DNA of 64,000 bases, taken from assembly GCA_047601185.1 (NCBI GenBank), contig JASGJS010000001.1:992001-1056000 (forward strand), read 5' to 3'. The notes beneath the pieces were generated by a model. The model ran no database searches. It had not been told where the DNA came from and saw only the letters and a program-made list of their open reading frames with translations. Source of the DNA: JASGJS01 sp047601185. Its GTDB lineage: Bacteria > Pseudomonadota > Gammaproteobacteria > JAURND01. Shown here piece after piece: positions 24,814-35,169 of the stretch. How positions within the stretch are numbered: position 1 is the first letter of the stretch; each line of letters starts with the position of its first letter. The position numbers and the translations under genes are program-made.

Positions 24814-26973
24814 GTGCTAAGCCCAAGTGAATTGAAAGACAAAATCGACAAACTGCATGCTGTAGAAATTTCAGGTCAGGTTGTAGCAGGCTTTGAAAAA
24901 CAGGCCGAAGGTGACATATTTCCCGCATACTTTCTCGATGATAAAAACAGTTTTTATTTAGAAAAACCCCATCAATTAATCCATTTTAAAATCAGCAGTA
25001 ATGCCTCTGATCCCGAGAGCAAAGAATGTGTTCGATGGGCCCTTTGGGATCTTGCTACTCATAAAATAGCTTCCATGGGTAGAATAAAATCAGTGGCTTT
25101 TTCAGATATATATCCTCAGTTGACGCGGGTGGTGATGTTATCTTCTGGCGAGCATTTTGCTTTGGGCGGTAGTGATGGAACTATTTCCATTTTTAACCTA
25201 AAAACGCAAAACATTGATGCCTCGCATAAAGCGCATGGGGGTGCGATTTATGATATGTGTTATGATCCCCACTCGAATTGTCTGATCACATCGGCAGCGG
25301 ATCCTTCAATATTTGTCACCTATTATGATGTGACGCACCATAAATTTACGCATGCTAACCCTAAAGGCTTTCCGCTTGAAAAACCCGCATTCTCCATTCA
25401 GTGTGCTGAAGGGGAAGGACGGCTTTATACGGTAGAAGGAGACCATCCCTGTGGCAATCAATTAAAACAAAGAACTTTACATGACGGAAAACTGACGACT
25501 GTTTCTACCTTTCCAGGCCAGTATCATACGCTCTTAAAATATCATGATTCCAAGCTGTTTTATTACAAACACCCCGATTATTTAGGTATCTATTCTTCTA
25601 TGTATGGGGATGATGAGAAAATTCGTTACCCTGATGACCAGCCTGTTGCGGTGCATTTTGTGACGGATAAATTATTGTTAGTGAAAACTTTAAAACATTT
25701 TTATCTGTATCAACATCAGAATTTTCGCGCATTTCAAGAAATTGCCAGGATCAGTTCATTCATCGGCTGTGATTTAAATCATGTTGCCTTACCCAATAAG
25801 ACCTACAGTATTCGGTATCACAAAGATCGAGGCCTGCTTTCACTGTATCAATTAACCTCACCAACACTGTGTGAAATTCTTTCAAGCATTCAAAAAAGCA
25901 CATCGATTAAACAGTTAACGTTAATGGACCACACTCTGGATGATAAAAGTCTCTATGGCTTGCATCAATTAACGGCTGCTCGAAAAGACCTTAAATATCA
26001 ATTTTCAAAGGAGCTTACGCAACAGTTGGCCATGATTGATAAATATGAGGGGTTATTGGAAGCAAAAACCAAAGAAATTGCAGCTTTAACTTCGAAACAG
26101 GCTGGTGAGGAAAAAATGATATTATCGAAACTTAAAGAATTAGAAACACAATTGGAGAAGAACGTTAAGGAACAAACCCAAAAAATGACTGAACTGACAG
26201 AGCAAGTGGCGGAGCTTAAAAAACAACAAAAAGAGTCTGAAACGACTATTGCTGTTTTAAAAGATGAGCTAGAGATCGTAAAATCCGCTCATGAAGCATC
26301 TCATCTTGAGCAAGAAAAAACTAATGCAGAGCTATTACTGTTGTTAGGCTCTAGTGAACCTGTGGACACGGAACCCTTAATAGAAACGATTAAAAAAATT
26401 AAAGATCCTGATTTAAAATGTATTCAACGACTGCTTGCGGAAGACTCCATAGCATATTGGAATTTAATTAAATTTTCAGGCAATGAGTATTTTGAACGCT
26501 ATGCAAAGGAGCTAAGAGAGAAAAAAGCGATTGTCAGTGCAAAGGATCTAGTGGATCTTATTCAAGTGACTGATGTGCGCAGTGAACACAGTGAAGGTTT
26601 AGAAAAGGCTCTTGATCAGTTAATAGAAGAGTATAAATCCTTGCCAGTTTCCGCAAAAAATGAAATGCGAGAATGGGTTAGGCCACAGGCTAAAGTATTA
26701 TTGGAAAAACCCTATAAAGAAAAGCTCTTGGAGTGGAAGAAGAAAACTTTTGAAGCCACCTTTGGGGAAGACAGTGGTATGGACTTTTCGACATTACCCG
26801 TTCCTGAAAAAATTTCCTCGAAACTTCTGCAAGAAGTATTTGACTCAAGATCGAGTGAAACAGAGTCTCTGATTAATACTGCCATGCTACAATTTTTACG
26901 AGATTTAAAACATCAATTATCGGAATTGCCAGAAGCGCGCGCTTCTGTGACCTCTAGTGGTTTTTTTAAATAG
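24814..26973 (+). CDS. WD-repeat-like/coiled-coil protein, candidate effector (719 aa)
   Basis: A 719-residue protein. The first 350 residues look like a beta-propeller, with WD-like blades such as SSGEHFALGGSDGTISIFNL and HGGAIYDMCYDPHSNCLITS. A heptad-rich coiled coil follows (about 400-510, e.g. LKELETQLEKNVKEQTQKMT), then a helical C-terminal domain. No signal peptide or membrane segment. The frame starts at GTG (24814), with AGGATA 8 nt upstream as the best ribosome site. The next gene begins 13 nt after the stop, so the two are an operon. Eukaryote-like propellers with long coils are common among Dot/Icm substrates, so an effector role is inferred from this, not shown. The call of individual blades is approximate. 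Confidence 0.65.
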   Translation: MLSPSELKDKIDKLHAVEISGQVVAGFEKQAEGDIFPAYFLDDKNSFYLEKPHQLIHFKISSNASDPESKECVRWALWDLATHKIASMGRIKSVAFSDIYPQLTRVVMLSSGEHFALGGSDGTISIFNLKTQNIDASHKAHGGAIYDMCYDPHSNCLITSAADPSIFVTYYDVTHHKFTHANPKGFPLEKPAFSIQCAEGEGRLYTVEGDHPCGNQLKQRTLHDGKLTTVSTFPGQYHTLLKYHDSKLFYYKHPDYLGIYSSMYGDDEKIRYPDDQPVAVHFVTDKLLLVKTLKHFYLYQHQNFRAFQEIARISSFIGCDLNHVALPNKTYSIRYHKDRGLLSLYQLTSPTLCEILSSIQKSTSIKQLTLMDHTLDDKSLYGLHQLTAARKDLKYQFSKELTQQLAMIDKYEGLLEAKTKEIAALTSKQAGEEKMILSKLKELETQLEKNVKEQTQKMTELTEQVAELKKQQKESETTIAVLKDELEIVKSAHEASHLEQEKTNAELLLLLGSSEPVDTEPLIETIKKIKDPDLKCIQRLLAEDSIAYWNLIKFSGNEYFERYAKELREKKAIVSAKDLVDLIQVTDVRSEHSEGLEKALDQLIEEYKSLPVSAKNEMREWVRPQAKVLLEKPYKEKLLEWKKKTFEATFGEDSGMDFSTLPVPEKISSKLLQEVFDSRSSETESLINTAMLQFLRDLKHQLSELPEARASVTSSGFFK

Positions 26974-26986
26974 AAGAGTTTAGCTC

Positions 26987-29900
26987 ATGTCAGATAAAAA
27001 CAAGCCTGAAAAATTGCTAGATAAGAAAGAAACCCCTGTTACTATGAAATTCGCAGGGGGTTTTGCGAACGAATTTGATTATATTTGGTTTCCCGAGAGT
27101 CGTGGTGATCTTAAAAAAAAGACAAAGCCCACTGACGACAAGATAGATCCTATTTCTGCGAGTTTAACTTCCACAGCTAGTGGATTATTTGACCCAATTG
27201 TTACTCATGCAACTAGTTTACCTAAAGCTAAATCTATTTTTAAAAATGGACCACGATTGAATGCATGGGTAAACAATGACTATAGGATTCCTTCTTTTTA
27301 TACAGCGGAAGGTGGATCTTCAATAGTCCCAAGATATGGAGAGGAAACGGTAGCTTTTCGAGTTAAGAAGAATGCTAAAATTTTACATAGCTCAGAAGTG
27401 CCAATGCCTTATGCTGCCATGCCAAGAAAGCACTGGGCTAGTTATGCGCTTAAAGAAGGTTATGATGCTATTCGTGAAGAAGGACTAACAACTAAGCCAA
27501 ATGGAGAAAAAGCTTCCCATTTAATTTTTCTTCGCGAAGCGGATAAAAAATTAGATGTCACAGGAATCTATACCAATCCAAAACCGCCCAAAGAGATTCA
27601 AAAAATAGGAATGGAAAGTGGCAAAGCATTTGGTTGGTATAAAACACAAACTGCTATTTCGGTACCGACAATTCGAGCCATACAAGGACTTGGCGCCGTA
27701 GGAACTCTCTACGGAGTAGGCGCGGCTTCTTGGGAAGTTGCAAAAAGCTCAGAACCTGGTAAAGAAGCATTATACCAAGGCACTTTGTTAGGAGCAGCCA
27801 TTGTCGGTGGCTCTCGAGCTGCACGTTTTGCAGTTTTGCCTTGTGCAGCTGTTGGGAGTATATTTCCGCCGGCGGCGCCCTTTACTGTGCCGCTTTGTTT
27901 GGCCGGAGCTGCTTTCGGAGGAGGTTATGCTGCGGTTGAAGGAATGAGATGGACATTGAGTCAAACGGCTTCTATTATTCCCACAGCTGAAGCTGCTCCC
28001 CCAATAGGAGATAAAGACTATAAAATCACAACACCGCTTAGTTCTCCATGGATACCTTTAGCCAGCTTAGAGAAAAAAGCTTTAAGTGAAAAAGATCTAG
28101 ATAAAATAACCGGATACATTAAGCCAGCTTACTCAAATATCGAAGCTTTATCCTTTGGAACGAATTTTTATGCTTTACTTGATTCCTTGTCTCCTTCTGG
28201 AACAGACAGCTTAAAAAGTCAGGGGCAATATTTATTGTCTCAAGTCCGGAAATCTGATCGATCAATGCAAAAAGCCGATGTAAAGGATTTAGTTCGTCAT
28301 CCAGTATTTCAAGATGAATTAAATCTGATGCAACATAATGGACTTTCTTGGAATCAAACCCAATTGTTAGCGTTAACCGCTTCGCAGCTTCAAGGCAGCG
28401 ATCTGAAGATTTCAAAACAACCCGATCCACAATCCGTAAAAAAAGCTTTAGATTCACTAGAGTCAGCCATTAAAACCGATTTTTCAAACCCTCAAAAAAG
28501 CCAAATTTTGGGGTGGGTTGTCACTGAATCTAAAAAAGCAGCTTCTGCATTCAGCGCAAGCTCAGTGACGTTTTTAGAAGAAAAAGTCAAGGGTAGCGGT
28601 GACAATGCGTTGGTCTGCCTTAAGATCAATACAGCGTGCAATCTCGCGAGTGATTTGGCTAAGTTAACGGGCCATCGTGACTTCGCTAGGGGCATTAACA
28701 AACTTGGGCAGAGTGCTACGGGGATTGCTAATGGTATTGCATTGATGGGAGTTCATCCTCTTTTAGGTTTGGGTGGAATAGCGCATGCGATCTTCCAGTT
28801 TTTTGAAGATGATGACAATGGAATGGAAGAGGCATTTAACGCGATCCATACTACCCTAGTGCATGGAATTAATAGCGTCTTAAAACAACAATTAGAATTA
28901 GCACAAGGCTTATCCCAACAAATCACGCAATCTCATCAAGCGGCAATGAGTCGATTTGATCAGGTTGACCAACGACTCGTTGATATCCAGCAAACGATTT
29001 TATATAGCTATAAACAATTGACAATGCAGCAAGTGCATATCAGTCGCCAAATCGAAAGTATGGCTCACCAAGTGAGTGAAGCAGAGCGGAATATTTTAAC
29101 AGGACTGCAAAAAATACACAGTGATATCGTACGCTGTTTACAAGTCGTCGGACAAAGTATGATACGTAATTTTACCGCTCTTAGTGAACAGCTCACCGTA
29201 GGCTTAAGTGGTTTGGACGCACATCTTAAAAATTTGGAATATCGCTTTGGTTTGCAAATGGCCGGTTATGCCTTTATGCAAAAACAACTGGCTTTTGAGG
29301 TCTTGCGTGAACAACGTCAAGCTGTCGGTATTTTGTTGGCGAGTACAGCAAAACGCTATCAGGAAACTCGTCAAGATTTTGAAGAATCGCATGAAAAACA
29401 AGTCGCCCTTAAAAAATCCTGGGTTGAAAAAACGACTTCTTATGCGGAACGCATCTTAGGAAAAACCCCTCCTGAGAAAATTAAGCCAGATAAATTAACG
29501 ATGGCCCTAGAAAAAAGCTTAGCGCCCCAAGATGAGCAAGAGGAGTTGTCATCAAAAACCATTTGTCATGAAATTGGTTTAGAAGACCAATGGAGAACAA
29601 CAGATCCTTTTGAAGTGATCAATATACTGCGTAAAATTTGTTATGAGGAAGGCTCTGATTTTAGGGAGAAAGCGCTGTTAAGAAGTCCACTGCCCCATTT
29701 GAATGCATCGCTGATCAATATTCGCGCTTATTTTAAAGTGTTAAAACAAAATGAACCTATCAAGCCAGAATTGCTTGATCACGCGCAAGCTTATGTCAAT
29801 CAATTGCGCAGTCTTTTATATTTTTGTCACGCTTTAGCAGATCCTCCTGTTATTAAATCCCTCTTGGCACGGGCAGGAAAGTCAACGGCGGCCATGGGAA

Positions 29901-31954
29901 GTTTATTGGAAAAAATGGTTGAACACTATCAGGAAGAATTTTTGGTGGATTTACGGAAAAATCTGTCGAGTGTTTTATTACACTATGAAATCACTTATGC
30001 GCATATGAAAAGTGATCCTGATATTAAAGACCTCTGTGCGATAAATAAAAAGCAAATTGAGGCCTTAACCCTCAAAGATTTAACCGATACTGCAGCGACC
30101 GCGCTCCAACCTTTGGCTTATATGGCAGTGCCAGGCCCTGGTGAGAAAAGCAAATTTGCCTTACCCATGCACAATCGACTTCCGATATTGCCTGCCAAAC
30201 TTTGCCAGTTAGAAGCCTTGCATGCGGGATCTTTTTATTTTTATTATACCTATGCTGCCGAAGAAAAGCAGCTCACCGTAAACTATGAATTTCAATTATC
30301 GACGGAAGATAAACCCATAAGCTTAGGCAAAAAACAGATTGCTGTTGAAAATGAATCTGCCATTCTGGATGGATGGCGTGAATACAAACCTACTTTTGAA
30401 GCGATTAAACTCTCCAAACCAGAAGAAATCGCAATTGAGCGCGCGCATCATCAGGCTATGCAGCAATTGCGCATCCAAATGAATGCTAAAATCGTGCAAG
30501 CCATGATGACATCAATCCCTATGCAATCCGCTTTTGAAAATATCGAAGCGGATGTTGGGGTGTTGCATATGGTTTTTAAATTATTATTTGGGCCGTATTA
30601 TCAATATGACCGCCCAGAATTAGGGAATGTGTTACATGGCGTATTAACCTCCAGAGCGATTGAAGGCTATTTAATCAATTATAATGGCAGTGAAACTCAT
30701 CCGTATCAATTATTAAAAAAATCCCAGGAATATTACCTGAAATTATCAGAAAGTATTATAGAGTCTTTAAAAAATGGCACATTATCGGTATCTCATGATG
30801 CGTTAAATAATGCGTTGGTTTCACTGGATGTCGAAATGCTTCATCTGCTGCCGACCGGAAAACAATTAGCTTATCTGGAAACTCTGATAAAAAGCCTGCC
30901 TGAATTGGCCAGGGCACCGCTATATGATTTATCCGGGAGTTTAAAAATACAGCATTCTTTACAAGATGCGGTATTAGATTATAGTACGTCTATCAATATT
31001 TATCCCCACAATAATGCTGTTTATTTGCATCGTGCGGATTGTTTGATTTTGCTGAATCAATTTGATCGAGCGATTGCAGATTATAATAGAATTTTGGACA
31101 ATTTAAATCATGATTTAACGTTGTTGCGGTCAAAAAAATCGAACCCCTCTATCGATGTTCTAAAAGAAAATCTTTATGTCAATATCGTTGCAACTTTGCT
31201 CCGACGAGCTGATGCTTATCAATTAGGAAAATATTATGCTGCGGCTCTAAGTGACTATCATCAACTCTGCGGGATGTTTCCAGATCGGGCAGACTTCAAT
31301 TATAGACGGGCTTATAGTTATGAATGCCTTGAAGCTTGGGACCAGGCGAGCGTGTTGTATCAACAAAATATGGAATCGGTTTCAGAAGGAGCGGTCAGTC
31401 TGGAAGGCAGAGCGCGTTGTTTAACCCGACTTGGAAAAATACCCGAAGCTTTCGATTGTTATTTGCAACTGCTCAAACAATATGATTGGATCACTGGATT
31501 AAAATTGCAATGTGCCATGCTCGCCAAACCCGATGATGAGCGCACCCATGACTGGCTTAAAGCAGTCATTGATGATGAGACCACTTCAGTGGATGACTTG
31601 TTAGCCTGTGGTCAAGTGGCGGCAAAAAATAAAAACCTCATTGTTCTGGCGCAATTGGCTTATAACAAAGCGGTGGCTCAAGGGATATCAACACAACAGC
31701 AACATAATAGCTGTGCTGAAATGAGCGCGCGCTTGGGGCTCAAGAAAGCTTACGTCTTTCATAAACAGAGCGCATCGAAATTAAAACCTTGTCTCGATGC
31801 CAAGCCACCGCGGCCTATTATTCCTCCTCAAGAATCTGAGTCTATTTTGGCTATCAAAACATTGCCGGTATTGAGTCTGTTTGGTAACCGCCCCACAGCT
31901 TCGCTTCCTTCGCCGGCGATAGAGCTTATTCCTGAAAAGAGACAGGGTTTATAG
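26987..31954 (+). CDS. Giant multidomain protein (1655 aa) with ART-like head and TPR tail, candidate effector
   Basis: Second gene of the pair, 13 nt after the first. Regions: (1) about 15-190, a globular head with HATSLPKAKSIFKNGPRLN, RIPSFYTAEGG and ETVAFRVKKNAKIL, a layout reminiscent of ADP-ribosyltransferase-type folds (HxT, then FYTA); this is a weak resemblance and the catalytic Glu is not assigned. (2) about 225-330, Gly/Ala-rich hydrophobic segments that could insert in membranes. (3) about 610-740, a coiled coil (SRFDQVDQRLVDIQQTI). (4) a long helical middle. (5) about 1320-1520, TPR repeats (NAVYLHRADCLILLNQFDRA, RADFNYRRAYSYECLEAWDQ). There is no signal peptide. The architecture is typical of host-targeted secreted proteins in Legionellales, but no family is recognised as a whole. 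Confidence 0.65.
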   Translation: MSDKNKPEKLLDKKETPVTMKFAGGFANEFDYIWFPESRGDLKKKTKPTDDKIDPISASLTSTASGLFDPIVTHATSLPKAKSIFKNGPRLNAWVNNDYRIPSFYTAEGGSSIVPRYGEETVAFRVKKNAKILHSSEVPMPYAAMPRKHWASYALKEGYDAIREEGLTTKPNGEKASHLIFLREADKKLDVTGIYTNPKPPKEIQKIGMESGKAFGWYKTQTAISVPTIRAIQGLGAVGTLYGVGAASWEVAKSSEPGKEALYQGTLLGAAIVGGSRAARFAVLPCAAVGSIFPPAAPFTVPLCLAGAAFGGGYAAVEGMRWTLSQTASIIPTAEAAPPIGDKDYKITTPLSSPWIPLASLEKKALSEKDLDKITGYIKPAYSNIEALSFGTNFYALLDSLSPSGTDSLKSQGQYLLSQVRKSDRSMQKADVKDLVRHPVFQDELNLMQHNGLSWNQTQLLALTASQLQGSDLKISKQPDPQSVKKALDSLESAIKTDFSNPQKSQILGWVVTESKKAASAFSASSVTFLEEKVKGSGDNALVCLKINTACNLASDLAKLTGHRDFARGINKLGQSATGIANGIALMGVHPLLGLGGIAHAIFQFFEDDDNGMEEAFNAIHTTLVHGINSVLKQQLELAQGLSQQITQSHQAAMSRFDQVDQRLVDIQQTILYSYKQLTMQQVHISRQIESMAHQVSEAERNILTGLQKIHSDIVRCLQVVGQSMIRNFTALSEQLTVGLSGLDAHLKNLEYRFGLQMAGYAFMQKQLAFEVLREQRQAVGILLASTAKRYQETRQDFEESHEKQVALKKSWVEKTTSYAERILGKTPPEKIKPDKLTMALEKSLAPQDEQEELSSKTICHEIGLEDQWRTTDPFEVINILRKICYEEGSDFREKALLRSPLPHLNASLINIRAYFKVLKQNEPIKPELLDHAQAYVNQLRSLLYFCHALADPPVIKSLLARAGKSTAAMGSLLEKMVEHYQEEFLVDLRKNLSSVLLHYEITYAHMKSDPDIKDLCAINKKQIEALTLKDLTDTAATALQPLAYMAVPGPGEKSKFALPMHNRLPILPAKLCQLEALHAGSFYFYYTYAAEEKQLTVNYEFQLSTEDKPISLGKKQIAVENESAILDGWREYKPTFEAIKLSKPEEIAIERAHHQAMQQLRIQMNAKIVQAMMTSIPMQSAFENIEADVGVLHMVFKLLFGPYYQYDRPELGNVLHGVLTSRAIEGYLINYNGSETHPYQLLKKSQEYYLKLSESIIESLKNGTLSVSHDALNNALVSLDVEMLHLLPTGKQLAYLETLIKSLPELARAPLYDLSGSLKIQHSLQDAVLDYSTSINIYPHNNAVYLHRADCLILLNQFDRAIADYNRILDNLNHDLTLLRSKKSNPSIDVLKENLYVNIVATLLRRADAYQLGKYYAAALSDYHQLCGMFPDRADFNYRRAYSYECLEAWDQASVLYQQNMESVSEGAVSLEGRARCLTRLGKIPEAFDCYLQLLKQYDWITGLKLQCAMLAKPDDERTHDWLKAVIDDETTSVDDLLACGQVAAKNKNLIVLAQLAYNKAVAQGISTQQQHNSCAEMSARLGLKKAYVFHKQSASKLKPCLDAKPPRPIIPPQESESILAIKTLPVLSLFGNRPTASLPSPAIELIPEKRQGL

Positions 31955-31964
31955 GGGGATATTT

Positions 31965-32240
31965 TTAGGGATTAGGTTTGCTAAAAATGGCTCATGAAAA
32001 TTAAAAGCGCCTCAAGCAAAATTCTCATCATTCAGTATCTAAGGAAACTAGTGACGTCGCAAAGTTTGAAGTGGTGAGCTGTTTCCTTCTCCCCTTGTGG
32101 GAGAAGGTGGCCGTGAGGCCGGATGAGGGGTAAAAGTTTTAAATCAAAACCTGTATGGCCCCCCTCATCCGCCTATCGGCACCTTCTCCCACAAAAAAAG
32201 GGGAGAAGGCACCACACCGAGCTTTTAAGTGTTTCCTCTT
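31965..32240. repeat. Family II element, copy 4 (extended)
   Basis: Two family II arms (about 32073-32135 and 32160-32212) plus a left extension beginning GGGATTAGGTTTGCTAAAAATGGC. That extension is shared with the copy at 44440 (AGATTAGGCTTGCTAAAAAT). It sits between the convergent 3' ends of the giant gene and mpg. No ORF in the 327-bp gap. Confidence 0.8.
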
Positions 32241-32281
32241 AGTTGGGTGTGTTGAGTGTAGAGGAAAAGTAAATAAAAAAA

Positions 32282-32779
32282 TTAATTGGTGCTCACAAAT
32301 CGCCACAATTTTTCTTTTGCTTTTTTAATACCAATTCGCGTTGTCGCTGAAAAATTTTTAGTAGGCGTGTTATCAACTAAATAAAAATTTGGCTCGGTCA
32401 TTAAATCTATACCGTTATGCGCTAGCGTCAATCCTAACTGTCGGCATAATTTTCCAGGTCCGTCTAAATGCAGCGTATCCAATTTTAATCCTCGAATTAA
32501 AACTGCCGCTGGTTGGCCTTCTGCTTCTGTGACAACATTCAAACAGTGGTACATCCCATAAATTAAATACACATAAGAGAACCCCGGCGCGCCAAACATC
32601 ACGCGCGTGCGTGGCGTAATGCCGCGATACGCATGTGAGGCGGGATCGTCTTCGCCACGGTAAGCTTCTGTTTCGGTAATGATGCCTTGATGAGAGCCAA
32701 AAACTAAAATTTTTCCTAATAAATCTTGAGCGACTTCCACACAATGTCGATGAAAAAAATCTCGCGTTAATTTTTGCAT
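32282..32779 (-). CDS. mpg: 3-methyladenine DNA glycosylase (AAG/MPG family)
   Basis: DNA glycosylase that excises alkylated purines in base-excision repair. It has 165 residues, slightly shorter than the usual 185-200. Visible family motifs: ARxLLGK-like VAQDLLGKILVF (16-27), ITETEAYRGEDDPASHAYRG (34-53, catalytic Glu in ETEAY), TPRTRVMFGAPGFSYVYLIYGMYHCLNVVT and GPGKLCRQLGL (about 107-117). Its start overlaps the 3' end of the DUF72 gene by 13 nt, so the two are translationally linked. The C-terminus is lysine-rich and slightly truncated relative to relatives. Confidence 0.92.
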   Translation of the reverse strand: MQKLTRDFFHRHCVEVAQDLLGKILVFGSHQGIITETEAYRGEDDPASHAYRGITPRTRVMFGAPGFSYVYLIYGMYHCLNVVTEAEGQPAAVLIRGLKLDTLHLDGPGKLCRQLGLTLAHNGIDLMTEPNFYLVDNTPTKNFSATTRIGIKKAKEKLWRFVSTN

Positions 32780-33504
32780 AGCGTTTGCAGTTTCAGCGCA
32801 TTTTTAGGTGCATAAGCATGCATGTCATTATTGAATAAAATATACACTTCTCGCGCACCTTGTTGAATAAGCTGATGGATGTTGTGTTGAATTTGGGTTA
32901 ATTGCGGCATTTTATAATTATAATCATACATTTTTGAATGACCATGTAATCGTAAATATGCTACAGGTGCAGTGATTGTATCATAAACCTGCAAAATGGG
33001 GGAATCGACATTACAAAAAATTGCTTTGAAATCTTGGAGAAGCGATTTCACCTCATCTGTGAGCCATTTAGCATCACGAAATTCCACTACAACGCGCGAA
33101 GGGTCTTTAAAAGCCGCCAACGCGGCTTTAAGTCTTTCAGGATCATAAGGCATATGGGGTGGAAATTGTAACAGCAACAGGCCCAATTTATCTTGCAAAT
33201 GCCAGACATCTTTCTCAAAGCGTTTGATATATCGATCCGTTTCTTTTAAATGTTTACGATGGGTGATATAGCCAGAGACTTTGATCACGAATTTGAAATG
33301 TTCAGGTGTTTCTTCATACCAATGCGCAAAGGTTTTAGCGGGGAATTGTCGATAAAAAGTTGCATTGAGTTCTACCGTATCGAAGTGTTGGCAATAATAG
33401 GGCAGCCAGTCTTTTTGGGGTAACTCGGCAGGATAAAATTTGCCAGCCCACTCTGGGTAAGTCCAGCCGGATGTCCCTATGTGGATACGAGGATATTTAG
33501 TCAT
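32767..33504 (-). CDS. DUF72 (YecE-like) family protein
   Basis: DUF72/YecE TIM-barrel protein, 245 residues from the start at 33504 (an upstream in-frame ATG at 33537 is possible; neither has a strong ribosome site, but the family usually begins close to the RIHIGTSGWTYPEW motif). Motifs: IGTSGWTYPEWAGKFYP, FDTVELNATFYRQFPAKTF, FKFVIKVSGYITHRKHL, VVEFRDAKW and YLRLHGHS. The biochemical role of DUF72 is not settled; some are linked to DNA repair by context, in line with the 13-nt overlap with mpg here. Confidence 0.88.
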   Translation of the reverse strand: MTKYPRIHIGTSGWTYPEWAGKFYPAELPQKDWLPYYCQHFDTVELNATFYRQFPAKTFAHWYEETPEHFKFVIKVSGYITHRKHLKETDRYIKRFEKDVWHLQDKLGLLLLQFPPHMPYDPERLKAALAAFKDPSRVVVEFRDAKWLTDEVKSLLQDFKAIFCNVDSPILQVYDTITAPVAYLRLHGHSKMYDYNYKMPQLTQIQHNIHQLIQQGAREVYILFNNDMHAYAPKNALKLQTLCKN

Positions 33505-33592
33505 AAAGTAAGTATAGTTTATAGGCAAGTATAGCAACGCTTAAGCATTCATGGTAAAATGTGTATTAAATCTCCTATTTTTTGCCACCATA

Positions 33593-34948
33593 ATGCATAT
33601 AATCCTGAATATAGTAGTCTTTTTTTGTTCCATCTTAGCCCTCATCACCGTCCATGAATTCGGCCATTTTATTGTGGCAAAGCTCCTTAAAGTTAAAGTC
33701 GTGCGCTTTTCAGTGGGTTTTGGTAAGGCGCTCTGGAAGCATCAGGCCAAAAGCGGCACGGAATATCAAATTGCCTGGTTACCCTTAGGTGGCTACGTCA
33801 AACTACTAGATGAAAATGAAGCGCCTGTCCCTCCCCAGGATCAACCCAGAGCCTTTAATCGCCAAGCCTTATGGAAACGTGCCTCTATTGTGTTAGCGGG
33901 GCCTGGCATCAATATCCTCTTTGCAATTTTAGCGTTTTGGATGGTGGCTTTTATCGGAAAAGATGAAGTCAAGCCCATCATCGGCGCGATATTGCCGAAC
34001 ACACCCGCGGCCATCGCACAATTACCCCCTAAGAGCGAAATTGTCGCGTTGAATGATCAACCTGTCCACAGCTGGCAAAAAATCTCTATGAAGCTCATTG
34101 AGCGTTTTGGCTCAACGGGTAACTTACCCATCACCGTGCGAGATAAAAAGGGCACGCAACGCTATTTATTGCCGTTACAGGAATGGTCACCTAAAGATGA
34201 ATTACAACCAGACCCTTTAGCCAGTCTAGGGATTGAGCCTTATCAACTCTTCATTCCGCCAGTGATTCATCGCATCGTCCCAGATGGACCTGCTGCTCAC
34301 TCCAATTTAAGGCTCAATGACCGCATCCTAGCCATCAATGGTAAACCTGTTAAGAGTTGGATGGATTTTGTGCAAATTCTGCGACAATACCCTAAGCAAA
34401 CGTTATCGCTCACCGTGCAGCGCGGCAGTAAAATGGGTGATGTCACCGTTAAAACAGGACGACGTTTGGGTGGCTATCAGTGGATAGGCTACTTAGGCGT
34501 AGAGCCCCTCAAGCCGGAATGGCCCGCCGACATGCAATACAACATCTATTACGCGCCTTGGCCGGCTTTAAAATACGCCGCTCGCGAAACTTACGACTTC
34601 AGCGTCTTTCATTTTGTAGTGTTAGGTAAAATGATTACAGGAGAAATCTCCTTCCGCGGCATCGGCGGCCCCATCTCGATTTATGAGACCACCAGCTTAG
34701 CTTTCTCCCAAGGGCTTCCTATTTATTTAGGCTTCTTGGGAATCTTAAGCGTCATGCTCGCCTGCGTGAATATTTTACCGATTCCAGGCTTAGATGGCGG
34801 CCATTTATTGTTTTATGTCTTCGAAGCCATTTTAGGACGTCCTTTATCTCTACGCTGGCAAATGTTGATTTTAAGATTGGGATTTATCGTGCTGATTTTG
34901 ATTATGGTTCAGGCCACCGTGAACGATGTGTTGAGGTGGTTTAGTTGA
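33593..34948 (+). CDS. rseP: Site-2 protease RseP
   Basis: Inner-membrane zinc metalloprotease of regulated intramembrane proteolysis, which cleaves anti-sigma factors such as RseA in the envelope stress response. From the ATG at 33593 it has 451 residues, the family length. Zinc site HEFGH (21-25) in the first membrane segment, two PDZ domains (about 110-195 and 205-290), and the third ligand region NILPIPGLDGGHLLFY near the C-terminus. An in-frame ATG at 33551 would add 14 residues; no clear ribosome site distinguishes them, but the family start favours 33593. The usual neighbours (dxr, cdsA, bamA) are absent. Confidence 0.93.
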   Translation: MHIILNIVVFFCSILALITVHEFGHFIVAKLLKVKVVRFSVGFGKALWKHQAKSGTEYQIAWLPLGGYVKLLDENEAPVPPQDQPRAFNRQALWKRASIVLAGPGINILFAILAFWMVAFIGKDEVKPIIGAILPNTPAAIAQLPPKSEIVALNDQPVHSWQKISMKLIERFGSTGNLPITVRDKKGTQRYLLPLQEWSPKDELQPDPLASLGIEPYQLFIPPVIHRIVPDGPAAHSNLRLNDRILAINGKPVKSWMDFVQILRQYPKQTLSLTVQRGSKMGDVTVKTGRRLGGYQWIGYLGVEPLKPEWPADMQYNIYYAPWPALKYAARETYDFSVFHFVVLGKMITGEISFRGIGGPISIYETTSLAFSQGLPIYLGFLGILSVMLACVNILPIPGLDGGHLLFYVFEAILGRPLSLRWQMLILRLGFIVLILIMVQATVNDVLRWFS

Positions 34949-34951
34949 TCA

Positions 34952-35150
34952 TTCAGCACCCCAAGGAGCTCCGTGATGCTATGAATCTTGAAGTGGTGAG
35001 CTATTGCCTTCTCCCCTTGTTGGAGAAGGTGGCCGAGTAGGCCGGATGAGGGGTGAAAGTCTTTCTAAATCAAAAAGCTTGTATGGCCCCCTCATCCGCC
35101 TATCGGCACCTTCTCCCACAAAAAAAGGGGAGAAGGCCCCACACCAAACT
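34952..35150. repeat. Family II element, copy 5
   Basis: Left end ATTCAGCACCCCAAGGAGCT, then two facing arms (about 34988-35052 and 35085-35142), similar to the copies at 31965 and 44440. The right arm contains the CACAAAAAAAGGGG variant also present at 32190. It lies just after rseP. Confidence 0.8.
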
Positions 35151-35169
35151 TTTAAGTGTTTCCTCTGAG

